The position numbers were made by a program, and so were the translations under genes. Below the pieces are notes generated by a model, which saw only the letters and a list, made by a program, of their open reading frames with translations, was not told where the DNA came from and searched no databases. A stretch of DNA of 64,000 bases from Bacteroidales bacterium (GTDB taxonomy: Bacteria; Bacteroidota; Bacteroidia; Bacteroidales; WCHB1-69): assembly GCA_017615795.1 (NCBI GenBank), contig JAFZZK010000035.1:1-64000 (forward strand), given 5' to 3'. Shown one piece after another: positions 9,641-19,029 of this stretch (its first letter is position 1; every line of letters begins with the position of its first letter).

Positions 9641-11985
9641 AACATCTCATCCTTTTCATAGCAGGTCTTGTGCTCTTCGCATCCACTTTTGCGCAAATCC
9701 CCGTCGGGACGTTCCGCGCACATGTGCCCATGCACGCCTTCCACTCCGTGGCTGTGGCATACGATTACGTCTATGCCGCCACCTCCAACGGGCTGATGAT
9801 GCTCGACAAGAGCACCTTGAGCAACGAAAGCCCCGACCTCTCCTCCTGGACCAAAGTGGATGGATTATCAGACATCGACATCTCCAAGATTCTATACGAT
9901 GACCAGCACCAACTGTTGGTCGTGGCCTACGCCAACGGCAACTTGGATCTCATCAACGGAGACAAGCTCTACAATCTCAGCGACATCAAGAACAAGCAGC
10001 TTTCAGGCTCCAAGGAGCCGCTGCACCTCCGCGCATACAACAACCGTGTCTATATCGTATACGCCTTCGGGATCGTGGTACTTGATCCGGGGAGGCGCCT
10101 CATTGAGGACACATGGTTCACCAAACGCAATGGTGTTCAATACTATGCTAATGACATGGCCGCTTCCGACAGTCACTATTACGTAACCACTTCCAATGGC
10201 ATTTTCAGCATTTCCAAGGGCTCAGGCAACCCCGCCAATTTCCATGAATGGACCTTGGAGACAACGGATTCCGATTTCGACCATATCGTCGCCTTTGGCG
10301 GCACCGTATATGCCAACCGTAATGCGGGCGACGGCGCCATCGGTGCCGACACCCTCTATGCCCTGTCAAACGATGGATGGCAAGCCACTTCATACACCTA
10401 CACCGACATGCGTTCCCTTACCGCCAACAGCACAGAGATGGTGATCACCAACTGGGATCAAGTGCAGACTTTTGACGTCCAACTCAACCCCACATTCATA
10501 GCCTACTGGATTCAGAACAATCAATACCCCGATTGCTATGAAGCCTTTTTAGACGGTGATATAATCTGGGCTGCCGATGGTGCATACGGGCTCGTACAAT
10601 ACAATCGCGAGTACTACGCCTACAGATTCCATACCATGAGTGGTCCTTTTGCATCGACAGCGGAAGGCATCAGCAGCGTCAACGGTATCACAGTTACGGT
10701 GCCAGGCTCGCGCAAGGGGCCCGCTTTTGCACCCAGTTGGCTTTATCCGTCCGTAAGTTGGTTCAAAGACCAGCAGTGGTACTGCAATGCCACGGAATTT
10801 GTCAACTACGACCCACGGCGTGGCACATACGACCTCACCAACGTGGTCATCAACCCCAACAACGACGCAGAATGGTACATTGCCTCCTGGGGCAACGGAC
10901 TCTTCCGATGCAAAGACGGGCACGTAACGGATCATTACACCGCCTTCAACTCCCTTATCGACTCCACGTCTGACGGCAACACATACGTTTCTGGCCTTGG
11001 CTTTGATTCCAAGGGAAACCTCTGGATCACCAACAGCCAATGCGGCAAGATGCTCAAAATGATGGAGCCTGACGGCACATGGCACGCATATAACATCGGC
11101 AGCGGTGTCATCACCGCATCCCCCGACCTCGTCGTAGCCGAAGACCTGCTGGTTGACTCTCGCGGCTACAAATGGGTGACCTATCCCCGCGACGACAACT
11201 TCAACCGATACCATCTCATCGCCTTTTATGACAACGGCACCTACGATGACATCAGTGACGACAAATTCGCCCGTATCGACATGAACATCGCCGCCGAGGT
11301 GAATTCCTCCACCGTCCATTGCATCGCCGAGGACTTGGATGGCGAGATCTGGATTGGCACCGACAAAGGTGTCAAGGTCATCTATTACCCTTCAAAAGTG
11401 TTTGAAGGCACAGCGTACCCACGCAACATCCTGCTGGAGCAGGACGGATATGTCTCGGTACTGCTCGAATGGGAAGATGTCAGCGCCATCGCCGTGGACG
11501 GCGCCAACCGCAAATGGATCGGCACCACCAAGGCCGGCGTGTTCCTGATGAGCGACGACGGACAAGAGCAGTTGCTGCACTTCACTGCGGAGGACAACCC
11601 CCTCTTTTCCAACCAGATCACCAACATCAAGATAGACCCCATCAGTGGTGAAGTCTTCTTCTGCACCCCCAAGGGCGTGACCAGTTACCGTGGCACCGCC
11701 ACCGCCGGACACGAAAGCTACGAAGACCTTCCCGTCTTCCCCAATCCTGTGCGCCACGACTATAATGGCGCAGTCACCGTACGGGGGCTTAAGGAGAACT
11801 CCTTATGCAAGATCACGGACGCCTCGGGCAAGCTCGTATGGCAAGGCTACAGCAACGGCGGCGAGCTGATTTGGTATTGCCAGGACTTCTTCGGCCAACG
11901 TCCCGCCACCGGTGTCTATTACGTCATGTGCTCTGACAAAGATGGCAAGGAGAAAATCGTTACCAAGTTCTTGTTTGTCAAATAA
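9637..11985 (+). CDS. porZ: Type IX secretion system protein PorZ
   Basis: A 782-residue exported protein with a signal peptide (about 1-19, ending FAQ) and two beta-propellers built of two-component-regulator-type blades (LWITNSQCGK, EIWIGTDKGVKVI, RKWIGTTKAGVFL). A T9SS-type C-terminal domain (about 695-782, starting VFPNPVRHDYNGAVTVRG) ends in FLFVK. Length and architecture match PorZ, the surface component that delivers anionic LPS to the PorU sortase in Porphyromonas. The opening IPVGTFRAHVPMHAFHSVAV followed by VYAATSNGLMMLDK is also PorZ-like. It overlaps the upstream permease by 4 bp and is followed 12 bp later by recO, a neighbourhood often seen for porZ. Confidence 0.85.
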   Translation: MKHLILFIAGLVLFASTFAQIPVGTFRAHVPMHAFHSVAVAYDYVYAATSNGLMMLDKSTLSNESPDLSSWTKVDGLSDIDISKILYDDQHQLLVVAYANGNLDLINGDKLYNLSDIKNKQLSGSKEPLHLRAYNNRVYIVYAFGIVVLDPGRRLIEDTWFTKRNGVQYYANDMAASDSHYYVTTSNGIFSISKGSGNPANFHEWTLETTDSDFDHIVAFGGTVYANRNAGDGAIGADTLYALSNDGWQATSYTYTDMRSLTANSTEMVITNWDQVQTFDVQLNPTFIAYWIQNNQYPDCYEAFLDGDIIWAADGAYGLVQYNREYYAYRFHTMSGPFASTAEGISSVNGITVTVPGSRKGPAFAPSWLYPSVSWFKDQQWYCNATEFVNYDPRRGTYDLTNVVINPNNDAEWYIASWGNGLFRCKDGHVTDHYTAFNSLIDSTSDGNTYVSGLGFDSKGNLWITNSQCGKMLKMMEPDGTWHAYNIGSGVITASPDLVVAEDLLVDSRGYKWVTYPRDDNFNRYHLIAFYDNGTYDDISDDKFARIDMNIAAEVNSSTVHCIAEDLDGEIWIGTDKGVKVIYYPSKVFEGTAYPRNILLEQDGYVSVLLEWEDVSAIAVDGANRKWIGTTKAGVFLMSDDGQEQLLHFTAEDNPLFSNQITNIKIDPISGEVFFCTPKGVTSYRGTATAGHESYEDLPVFPNPVRHDYNGAVTVRGLKENSLCKITDASGKLVWQGYSNGGELIWYCQDFFGQRPATGVYYVMCSDKDGKEKIVTKFLFVK

Positions 11986-11997
11986 TTTGCAAAGGCC

Positions 11998-12711
11998 ATG
12001 ATGGTATCCACCCCCAGTATTGTGCTCCATGGCACCAAATACTCGGACACCTCGCTCATTGTCAAGCTTTTCACGCGCGAACACGGCGTGAAGTCCTTCA
12101 TCGTCAAGGGAGCCTACAGCAAGAAAAGCCGTTTCCGAGCATCGCTTTTCTCCCCCCTGTCGATCCTGCATGTCACATACGACGACCGCCACAGCGACCA
12201 CCTGATGTACCTCCGCGACGTGCAACGCGACATCTCCGCCGCCGAGCAACTCTACGACCCTGCACGCAGCTCGCTGGTGATGTTCTACGACGAACTGCTG
12301 TACAAACTGCTTACAGATGCCGGAGAGGATAAAGTGCTCTATGATTTCCTTGAAGGTGAGATCCTTCGCATCTATGAGCCAGACATCGACTTGGTGGACT
12401 TACCCTTGCGTTTTCTGCTCCGTCTGAGCATCGTGCTTGGATTCTTCCCCGAAAACAACTTCTCCGACACAAATCGCCACTTTTCGCTGCAAGAAAGTCG
12501 TTTCCAGCCCTACTGCGTGGACGAGAACAACGAGCTGCCCTTAGAAGAGAGCCTGTATTTATCGCATTTGCTTAGACAAGAGGGAACAGTCCACGTCTCG
12601 CGCCACATCCGCAACAGCCTGTTACACTATCTGTTAAGATATTACAAAGTTCACAACGAACAACTACGGAACATCGATTCTGTGGAAATCCTTGCCAGCG
12701 TTTTACACTGA
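11998..12711 (+). CDS. recO: DNA repair protein RecO
   Basis: A 237-residue mediator that loads RecA onto SSB-coated DNA with RecR. The N-terminal OB-fold opens with PSIVLHGTKYSDTSLIVKLFTREHG, shown here in short as TSLIVKLFTREHG, and a helical C-terminal domain follows. The zinc-binding cysteines of some RecO proteins are not obvious, as is usual in Bacteroidota. It ends the operon-like run that starts at 4677; a strong terminator follows within 30 bp. Confidence 0.9.
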   Translation: MMVSTPSIVLHGTKYSDTSLIVKLFTREHGVKSFIVKGAYSKKSRFRASLFSPLSILHVTYDDRHSDHLMYLRDVQRDISAAEQLYDPARSSLVMFYDELLYKLLTDAGEDKVLYDFLEGEILRIYEPDIDLVDLPLRFLLRLSIVLGFFPENNFSDTNRHFSLQESRFQPYCVDENNELPLEESLYLSHLLRQEGTVHVSRHIRNSLLHYLLRYYKVHNEQLRNIDSVEILASVLH

Positions 12712-12740
12712 CTGAAAACTTGTAAATCACCCATAAAGAA

Positions 12741-12778
12741 ACCGCATTAACTCATAATGCGGTTATTGATATTTTTTT
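12741..12778 (+). terminator. Rho-independent terminator after recO
   Basis: A perfect 9-bp stem ACCGCATTA / TAATGCGGT (12741-12749 and 12755-12763) with loop ACTCA is followed by a T-rich tract that runs into the next promoter's -7 element. It separates the envelope operon from the polyene-type cluster. Confidence 0.85.
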
Positions 12779-12786
12779 TATTTTTG
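12779..12786 (+). promoter_or_regulatory. Promoter -7 element of the aryl polyene-type cluster
   Basis: TATTTTTG followed by CGACCCT, overlapping the terminator's T tract. It predicts a leader of about 45 nt before the ammonia lyase gene and is the likely main promoter of the downstream biosynthetic genes. Confidence 0.75.
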
Positions 12787-12837
12787 CGACCCTAATACGC
12801 GCACTATATATTTGAATTAAAAATATAAAAATTAGAT

Positions 12838-14349
12838 ATGCAATTTACTGATATTGAAGACGTTTTATTCAACAACAAACCTTTACACATACCAGAGGAG
12901 ACCAAGCATAGAATTGCAGAAAGTCATAAATTTTTGACAGAATTTGCAAAAGACAAAGTCATTTACGGCATCAACACCGGATTCGGCCCTATGGCGCAAT
13001 ATCGTGTCAAGGACGAGGACATCAAAGCTCTTCAATACAACATCATCCGCAGCCACTCTTGCGGTGCGGGTGAACCGTTTTCCGAGATATACGTGCGTGC
13101 CGCCATGCTGGCGCGCTATTTCACGTTCGCTTCCGGCAAGTCCGGTGTGGATCCCTACGCCCTCGACCTGCTGCAAGAGTTCATCAACAAAGGCGTCTAC
13201 CCGGTCATTCCCCAGCACGGCAGTGTGGGATCCTCCGGCGACCTGGTTCAGCTTGCCCACCTCGCGCTGGCACTTATCGGCGAGGGTGAAGTCTTCTACC
13301 AAGGCAAGCGTCGTCCCTGCGCTGAAGTGATGGCCGAGTTGGGCTTAACCCCGCTCAAGCCCACCCTGCGCGAGGGACTCGCCCTCAACAACGGCACGGC
13401 CATGATGACCGGTGTGGGTTTGGTAAACCTCCACTACGCCAAGATGCTCCTGCAATACGCCATCATCGCCTCCGTGATGATGAACGAAATCGCCGCCTCC
13501 TACGACGATTTCATGGCGCCCCAACTCAACGACCTCAAAAACCACGAGGGACAATCCGCCGTGGCACGCATGATGCTGCAGGTTGCCCATGACAGCCAAT
13601 GTCTGCGCAAGCGCGACATCGAGATGTTCCACCACCACGAGGAGAAAGTTTTCGAGCACAAGGTGCAACCCTACTACTCGCTGCGCTGCGTGCCCCAAGT
13701 GCTTGGTCCCGTCTACGACGCCCTGGCCTTTACGGAGAAAATCCTCATCGAAGAATTCAACGGCGTCGACGACAACCCCATCGTCGACATGGACACCGAA
13801 ACCGTTTACCACGGCGGCAACTTCCACGGCGACTACGTCAGCTTTGAGATGGACAAGATGAAAATCGCCATCACCAAGCTGACCATGCTCATGGAACGCC
13901 AAATCAACTATCTCTGCCACGACCGCATCAACGGCATCCTGCCCCCGTTCCTGAACCTCGGCACGTTAGGCCTCACCTACGGCATCCAAGCCATGCAGTT
14001 CACCGCATGCTCCACCACCGCAGAATGCCAAACGCTGTCCAATCCCATGTACGTGCACAGCATACCCAACAACAACGACAACCAAGACATCGTCAGCATG
14101 GGCACGAATGCGGCCATCTTAGCCAAGCGGGTCATCGACAACAGTTTCCAGGTGATGGCCATCCATTACATCAGCCTGGCACAAGCTGTGGATTGTCTTG
14201 AGATTGCCGACCAGCTCTCTCCTTTCACGAAGGAGATTTACAAGGAGGTGCGCGCGATTGTGCCCAAATTCATCGAAGATGCGCCGAAGGATCACGACAT
14301 CCAGCACGTTATCGACTATCTTCTCAACAAAAAAATCCAGATTCTGTAA
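12838..14349 (+). CDS. HAL/PAL-family aromatic amino acid ammonia-lyase
   Basis: A 503-residue member of the histidine/tyrosine/phenylalanine ammonia-lyase family, which removes ammonia non-oxidatively to give an aryl acrylate. The MIO cofactor segment reads GSVGSSGDLV with S132-S133-G134 where most members have Ala-Ser-Gly. The substrate-selectivity pair is S72-H73 (RSHSCGAGE), as in histidine lyases rather than His-Leu or Phe-Leu. The catalytic GINTGFG loop is near residue 45. Gene context argues against histidine breakdown: no hutU, hutI or hutG is present and ketosynthase genes follow. It probably makes a starter or tailoring acid for an aryl polyene or flexirubin-like product. The ketoreductase gene begins 3 bp downstream. 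Confidence 0.85.
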   Translation: MQFTDIEDVLFNNKPLHIPEETKHRIAESHKFLTEFAKDKVIYGINTGFGPMAQYRVKDEDIKALQYNIIRSHSCGAGEPFSEIYVRAAMLARYFTFASGKSGVDPYALDLLQEFINKGVYPVIPQHGSVGSSGDLVQLAHLALALIGEGEVFYQGKRRPCAEVMAELGLTPLKPTLREGLALNNGTAMMTGVGLVNLHYAKMLLQYAIIASVMMNEIAASYDDFMAPQLNDLKNHEGQSAVARMMLQVAHDSQCLRKRDIEMFHHHEEKVFEHKVQPYYSLRCVPQVLGPVYDALAFTEKILIEEFNGVDDNPIVDMDTETVYHGGNFHGDYVSFEMDKMKIAITKLTMLMERQINYLCHDRINGILPPFLNLGTLGLTYGIQAMQFTACSTTAECQTLSNPMYVHSIPNNNDNQDIVSMGTNAAILAKRVIDNSFQVMAIHYISLAQAVDCLEIADQLSPFTKEIYKEVRAIVPKFIEDAPKDHDIQHVIDYLLNKKIQIL

Positions 14350-14352
14350 TCT

Positions 14353-15081
14353 ATGAAATACGCCTTAGTCACTGGTGGTTCGCGCGGCATCGGACGTGCC
14401 GTATGCATCAAGCTCGCCCGAATGGGATACCCAGTCCTTATCAACTATCGTTCGCGCCAAGAGGCTGCCATGGAGGTCAAAGACCTTATCGAAGCAGAAG
14501 GCGGCAAAGCCGAGCTGCTTCCCTTCGACGTTGCCTCCCAGAGCGAGACAGAGCAGGCTATCGAGCAGTGGGGAAACAATCACCCCGACGACTACATCGC
14601 CGTGTTGGTCAACAATGCCGGCATCCGCAAAGACACGATGATGGTTTTCATGCAAGATGAGGATTGGCAGCAGGTTTTAGACACCACACTGAACGGCTTT
14701 TTCTATTTGACGCGCCGTTTGCTCAAGGAGATGCTCACCCATCGTGGCGGACGCATCATCAACATGGCCTCTTTGTCCGGCATCAAAGGACTGCCCGGAC
14801 AGGTCAACTATTCGGCTGCCAAGGCTGCCCTCATCGGCGCCACCAAGGCTTTGGCCCAAGAAGTCGCCGGCCGCAAGATCACCGTCAACGCGGTAGCTCC
14901 CGGCTTCATCGCCACAGACATGACCCAAGACCTTGACGAGGCGACCCTGAAGAACATGATTCCCGCCAAACGTTTCGGAACTCCCGAAGAGGTCGCCGCG
15001 CTGGTGGGCTTCCTCGCCTCCGACGAGGCCGCCTACATCACAGGGCAGGCCATTTCCATCAACGGCGGACTTTACACCTAA
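14353..15081 (+). CDS. FabG-type 3-oxoacyl-ACP reductase
   Basis: A 242-residue short-chain dehydrogenase. It has the NADP-binding TGGSRGIGRAV (7-17), NNAG near residue 90, the catalytic Ser-Tyr-Lys set (MASLSG, then YSAAK) and a C-terminal TGQAISINGGLYT ending typical of FabG. Three bases after the lyase and ahead of two ketosynthase/ACP genes, it is the likely ketoreductase of polyene chain assembly, comparable to ApeQ. It could also serve ordinary fatty acid synthesis, but the cluster context makes that less likely. Confidence 0.88.
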   Translation: MKYALVTGGSRGIGRAVCIKLARMGYPVLINYRSRQEAAMEVKDLIEAEGGKAELLPFDVASQSETEQAIEQWGNNHPDDYIAVLVNNAGIRKDTMMVFMQDEDWQQVLDTTLNGFFYLTRRLLKEMLTHRGGRIINMASLSGIKGLPGQVNYSAAKAALIGATKALAQEVAGRKITVNAVAPGFIATDMTQDLDEATLKNMIPAKRFGTPEEVAALVGFLASDEAAYITGQAISINGGLYT

Positions 15082-15114
15082 CCACAACCCTATCGTTAAA
15101 ACAACCGACCAAAC

Positions 15115-16338
15115 ATGAAGAGAGTAGTCATTACCGGCATGGGCATCTATTCTTGCCTGGGCAAGAACCTCGACGAGGTGCTTGCCTCGCTTCGCGCGGG
15201 CAAATCCGGCATCGGCATCGACCCCAAGCGCGTGGAGTACGGTTATCGTTCCCCGCTCACCGGCATCTTGGAACGTCCCGTTCTCAAGGGCATCCTGGAC
15301 CGCCGCTCGCGTGTGTGCCTGCCCGAACAGGGAGAATACGCCTACATGGCCACCGCGGAAGCTCTGCGCAACGCCAACATCGACCTCGACTATCTTGAGC
15401 ACAACGAGGTGGGCGTTCTTTACGGCAACGACTCGTCAGCCAAAGCCGTGATCGATGCGCACACGACCGCCATGGAGTACAAAGACACGCAGATGATGGG
15501 CTCCGGCGCCATCTTCCAGTCCATGAACTCCACGGTAACGATGAACCTGTCGACCATTTTCAAGTTGCGGGGTATAAACTTGACCATCAGCGCGGCCTGT
15601 GCCAGCGGCTCCCATGCCATTGGCTTGGGCATGATGTATATCCGCAACGGGCTACAGGATGTCATCATCTGCGGCGGCGCACAGGAGACCAACTACCTCT
15701 CCATGGGCAGCTTCGACGGCATAGCCGCTTTTTCCACCCGTGTGGACGAGCCCACCAAGGCCTCCCGTCCTTTCGACCGCGATCATGACGGGCTGGTGCC
15801 CAGCGGCGGGGCTGCGACGCTCATCCTCGAAGAATACGAGCACGCCGTCAAACGCGGAGCCCCCATCATCGCCGAGCTCATCGGATATGGATTCTCCTCC
15901 AACGGGGTGAACATCTCCCAACCCAGCGACCAAGGCTCCATCGTCGCGATGACGCGCGCCATGCTGGATGCCGGCGTCAATGCCAAGGACATTGACTATA
16001 TCAACGCACACGCCACCTCCACCATCCAAGGCGACCAGCTCGAGGCCAAGGCCATCGACACGCTCTTCGGCGAGTTGCGCACCCCCGTCAGCTCGACCAA
16101 GTCCATGACGGGCCACGAATGCTGGATGGCCGGCGCCAGCGAGATTGTCTATTCCAACTTAATGATGCTCAACAACTTCATCGCCCCCAACATCAACTTC
16201 GAAAATCCAGACGAATATTCACAAAACCTGAATATCATCAACATACCCACCGAGCACACCATCAACACCTATCTCTCCAACTCCTTTGGCTTTGGAGGAA
16301 CAAACAGTGCTTTGGTCGTCAAGAAATTCATAAAATAA
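15115..16338 (+). CDS. 3-oxoacyl-ACP synthase (ketosynthase 1)
   Basis: A 407-residue condensing enzyme of the FabB/FabF family. The nucleophile is in SAACASGSH, the first histidine in NAHATSTIQGD and the second in STKSMTGHECWMAGASE, so the Cys-His-His triad is complete. The TKSMTGH form and overall sequence are FabB-like. It starts 33 bp after the ketoreductase and precedes an ACP by 19 bp. In the aryl polyene pathway this would correspond to a chain-elongating ketosynthase such as ApeO or ApeR. Confidence 0.88.
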   Translation: MKRVVITGMGIYSCLGKNLDEVLASLRAGKSGIGIDPKRVEYGYRSPLTGILERPVLKGILDRRSRVCLPEQGEYAYMATAEALRNANIDLDYLEHNEVGVLYGNDSSAKAVIDAHTTAMEYKDTQMMGSGAIFQSMNSTVTMNLSTIFKLRGINLTISAACASGSHAIGLGMMYIRNGLQDVIICGGAQETNYLSMGSFDGIAAFSTRVDEPTKASRPFDRDHDGLVPSGGAATLILEEYEHAVKRGAPIIAELIGYGFSSNGVNISQPSDQGSIVAMTRAMLDAGVNAKDIDYINAHATSTIQGDQLEAKAIDTLFGELRTPVSSTKSMTGHECWMAGASEIVYSNLMMLNNFIAPNINFENPDEYSQNLNIINIPTEHTINTYLSNSFGFGGTNSALVVKKFIK

Positions 16339-16357
16339 CATATCAAAAACACTTTAC

Positions 16358-16600
16358 ATGCAAAGAGAAGAAATCGTCAAAACAGTCAACGACTTTTTAG
16401 TGAACGAGATTGAGATTGAAGAAGACTTGCTGAAAGAAGAGGCCCTGTTGAAAGAGGGACTCGGCATTGACAGCCTTGACTTCGTGGACATCGTCGTTAT
16501 CGTGGAAAAGAAATTCGGATTCAAGATCAAGCCCGAGGAGATGAAAGATGTCAAGACCTTGGGACAATTCTACGACTTCATCGTTGGAAAAGTAAACTAA
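16358..16600 (+). CDS. Acyl carrier protein 1
   Basis: An 80-residue acidic ACP. The phosphopantetheine attachment serine is S39 in GIDSLDFVDIVV. Its sequence differs clearly from the second ACP at 21276, which fits the two-ACP design of aryl polyene clusters. It lies 19 bp after ketosynthase 1 and 3 bp before the acyltransferase. Confidence 0.92.
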   Translation: MQREEIVKTVNDFLVNEIEIEEDLLKEEALLKEGLGIDSLDFVDIVVIVEKKFGFKIKPEEMKDVKTLGQFYDFIVGKVN

Positions 16601-16603
16601 TAC

Positions 16604-17488
16604 ATGGCCCAGACCCAAGACTGGAAAGGCAAGACCAATGGAGGGGCTTTTGGGCAACGTTTCCTGCTGCGCACCTTGCGGCACGTGCCCACAAGGGTGT
16701 TCTATCCCGTACTCTACCCCATCATTCCCTTTTGTCTTCTGTTTGCACGGAAGACCAATCGAGCCATATACCAGTATTACCGCAAGATTTGGGGGCTGAA
16801 CCGATGGAGATCCTTCACGGACAACGTTAAAACAGCCTTCGTTTTCGGACGCGTCGTCATTGACAAATTCGCCCTGTGGGCCGGCAACAAGGCACAATTC
16901 AAAATCACCATCCGGGAAGAGGACAGCAAACTGGTGGACCGCATGTTGGACCAAGAGAAGGGATTCATCCTCGCGGGTTCCCACATCGGCAATTTCGAGC
17001 TGATGGGGCAGGCGTTGGAACAAGACCGCAAGCCTTTCAACTGCATCATCTTCGGCGGCGAGAGCGAACTCCTTCAAGAACGCCGCAACACCATCTTCCA
17101 GGAAAACAACGTCAAGCTCATTCCTGTAACGGAAGACATGTCGCACCTCTTTGCCATCAAGGAGGCGCTCGACCATGGCGAGGTCGTCGCCATCCTTTGC
17201 GACCGCATGTTCACGGGGAACAAGAAAAAGAGCGTTGACTTTCTCGGGCACCCTGCTGATTTCCCGACCGGCATTTTCCGCATCGCCACACTCATGGAGG
17301 TGCCTGTCATCTCCGCCTTCATGATCAAGGACAAGAACAACCGCTATCACAGCCACTTAATTCCTTTGAACAGCAACAGCAGCGACGACCTTCTTCTCCA
17401 ATACGTTCATTCCTTGGAAGAAGTTTTGCACACCTGTCCTGAACAATGGTTCAACTTCTTCGATTTTTGGAAAATACAAGACAACTAA
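16604..17488 (+). CDS. LpxL/HtrB-type acyltransferase
   Basis: A 294-residue member of the lipid A acyltransferase family (LpxL/LpxM-like). One N-terminal membrane helix (about 30-50) anchors a domain with the HX4D/E-type motif SHIGNFELMG. Such proteins occur in aryl polyene and flexirubin clusters, where they probably attach the aryl polyene acyl group to a lipid or sugar-lipid anchor. The alternative, a late lipid A acyltransferase, is less likely in this position. It ends 32 bp before the methyltransferase. Confidence 0.85.
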   Translation: MAQTQDWKGKTNGGAFGQRFLLRTLRHVPTRVFYPVLYPIIPFCLLFARKTNRAIYQYYRKIWGLNRWRSFTDNVKTAFVFGRVVIDKFALWAGNKAQFKITIREEDSKLVDRMLDQEKGFILAGSHIGNFELMGQALEQDRKPFNCIIFGGESELLQERRNTIFQENNVKLIPVTEDMSHLFAIKEALDHGEVVAILCDRMFTGNKKKSVDFLGHPADFPTGIFRIATLMEVPVISAFMIKDKNNRYHSHLIPLNSNSSDDLLLQYVHSLEEVLHTCPEQWFNFFDFWKIQDN

Positions 17489-17520
17489 CTTTTCATCAAA
17501 TACTTAAAAAATTATCCACA

Positions 17521-18612
17521 ATGAAACTTGAAAATCCTCAAAAAAACATATACGCAAAGGAGCGATTCACGGCGTTGGAAGCCCAACGTTTAGCGCAAGA
17601 GATTGCATTCGGTCCCGTAGTGTTCCAAGTCTCCCGCCTGATGGTGAAGTTTGGGATTCTCCAGATGCTGGACGAGCACAAGGATGGCATGACCTTGGAG
17701 GAGATTGCACGCGAGGCCAAGCTATCGCGTTACGGTGCGCAAGTTCTCTTGGAATCCTCCCTCACCATCGGCACTATCCTGCTGAAAGAGGAGCGTTTCT
17801 TCCTGGCCAAGGCCGGTTGGTTCCTGCTGAACGATGAGATGGCGCGCGTCAACATGGATTTCAACCACGACGTGAACTATTTGGGGCTTTTCAACTTAGA
17901 GGAAGCCATTGTGAATGGGAAACCCGAAGGTCTCAAAGTCTTCGGCCAATGGCCCACCATCTACGAAGGGTTGTCGCAACTTCCCCCGCAAGTGCAGAAG
18001 AGTTGGTTCGGTTTTGACCATTTCTACTCCGACAATTCATTCCCCATGGCCTTGGACATCGTTTTCAGCCGCAAGCCCGCCCACCTGCTTGACGTAGGCG
18101 GCAACACCGGACGCTGGGCCGTCCAGTGTGTGGCACACGACCCCGATGTGCAAGTCACCATCATGGATCTGCCGCAACAGCTGGAAATGATGCGCCAGCA
18201 GACCCGCGACCTGGCGGGCGCAGACCGCATCCACGGCCACGGCTGCAACCTGCTTGACCGCAACGTGCCATTCCCCACAGGTTTCCAGGCCATCTGGATG
18301 AGCCAATTCCTCGACTGCTTCTCCGAAGACGAAGTCATCAGCATCCTCTCCCGCGCCGCGAAATCCATGGGCGACGACTGCCGGCTCTACATCATGGAGA
18401 CCCTTTGGGATCGCCAACGCTTCGAGACCGCCTCTTACTGTCTGGCTCAAATCAGCCTGTATTTCACTGCCATGGCCAACGGCAACAGCAAAATGTACTA
18501 CTCCGGCGACATGGAACGCTGCATCCACGAGGCCGGCCTAGTCATCGAGAAATATCATGACAACCTCGGTCTGGGCCATACCATCATCGAATGCAAAAGA
18601 CCTCAAAAATAG
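17521..18612 (+). CDS. SAM-dependent O-methyltransferase
   Basis: A 363-residue class I methyltransferase. It has an N-terminal winged-helix dimerisation domain (about 25-110) and a Rossmann domain with the SAM motif LLDVGGNTGRWA near residue 187. The layout matches the O-methyltransferase family that modifies aryl hydroxyl groups. A longer in-frame start at 17446 lies inside the acyltransferase gene; the ATG at 17521 gives the expected N-terminus. Methylation of the aryl head group is a known tailoring step of aryl polyenes. Confidence 0.85.
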   Translation: MKLENPQKNIYAKERFTALEAQRLAQEIAFGPVVFQVSRLMVKFGILQMLDEHKDGMTLEEIAREAKLSRYGAQVLLESSLTIGTILLKEERFFLAKAGWFLLNDEMARVNMDFNHDVNYLGLFNLEEAIVNGKPEGLKVFGQWPTIYEGLSQLPPQVQKSWFGFDHFYSDNSFPMALDIVFSRKPAHLLDVGGNTGRWAVQCVAHDPDVQVTIMDLPQQLEMMRQQTRDLAGADRIHGHGCNLLDRNVPFPTGFQAIWMSQFLDCFSEDEVISILSRAAKSMGDDCRLYIMETLWDRQRFETASYCLAQISLYFTAMANGNSKMYYSGDMERCIHEAGLVIEKYHDNLGLGHTIIECKRPQK

Positions 18613-18617
18613 AAGCA

Positions 18618-19019
18618 ATGACTCCTGCACTCCCCTTCATTCCACAACGACCCCCGTTCGTCATGGTGGACAACATCCTCCAATGCGACCCCGTGGTTGT
18701 CAGCACCGACTTCACCATCGGAGCCGACAACATTCTCGTGCAAGATGGACATTTCACGGAGGCAGGACTGATGGAGAACATTGCGCAGACCTGCGCCGCA
18801 CGCATCGGCTGGCTCAACCAAGACAAACCCGTACGCATCGGTGTCATCGGATCCATCAACAATTTCAAGGTGCTGCGCCTGCCCCTGGCGGGCGAGACCC
18901 TGCACACCACGGTCGTTGTAGGCTCAGAAGTGTTTGAAGCCATCATCGTGCATGCCGAAACCCTTGCCAATAACGAGAAAGTGGCAGAATGTGACATGAA
19001 AGTCTTTGTAATTGGCTAA
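18618..19019 (+). CDS. Hotdog-fold 3-hydroxyacyl-ACP dehydratase (ApeP-like)
   Basis: A 133-residue single hotdog domain. The opening FIPQRPPFVMVDNIL and the helix segment GHFTEAGLMENIAQTCAARIG, with a probable catalytic His in DGHF, match the dehydratase-like proteins of aryl polyene clusters. An alternative ATG at 18591 would add nine residues and overlap the methyltransferase gene by 22 bp; 18618 gives a 5-bp gap. A second dehydratase-like gene at 26323 completes the usual pair. Confidence 0.82.
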   Translation: MTPALPFIPQRPPFVMVDNILQCDPVVVSTDFTIGADNILVQDGHFTEAGLMENIAQTCAARIGWLNQDKPVRIGVIGSINNFKVLRLPLAGETLHTTVVVGSEVFEAIIVHAETLANNEKVAECDMKVFVIG

Positions 19020-19029
19020 AAAGATAAAA

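Noticed and set aside
12838-14349. hutH for histidine degradation
   Set aside because: No hutU, hutI or hutG is nearby and the gene opens a polyketide-like cluster.
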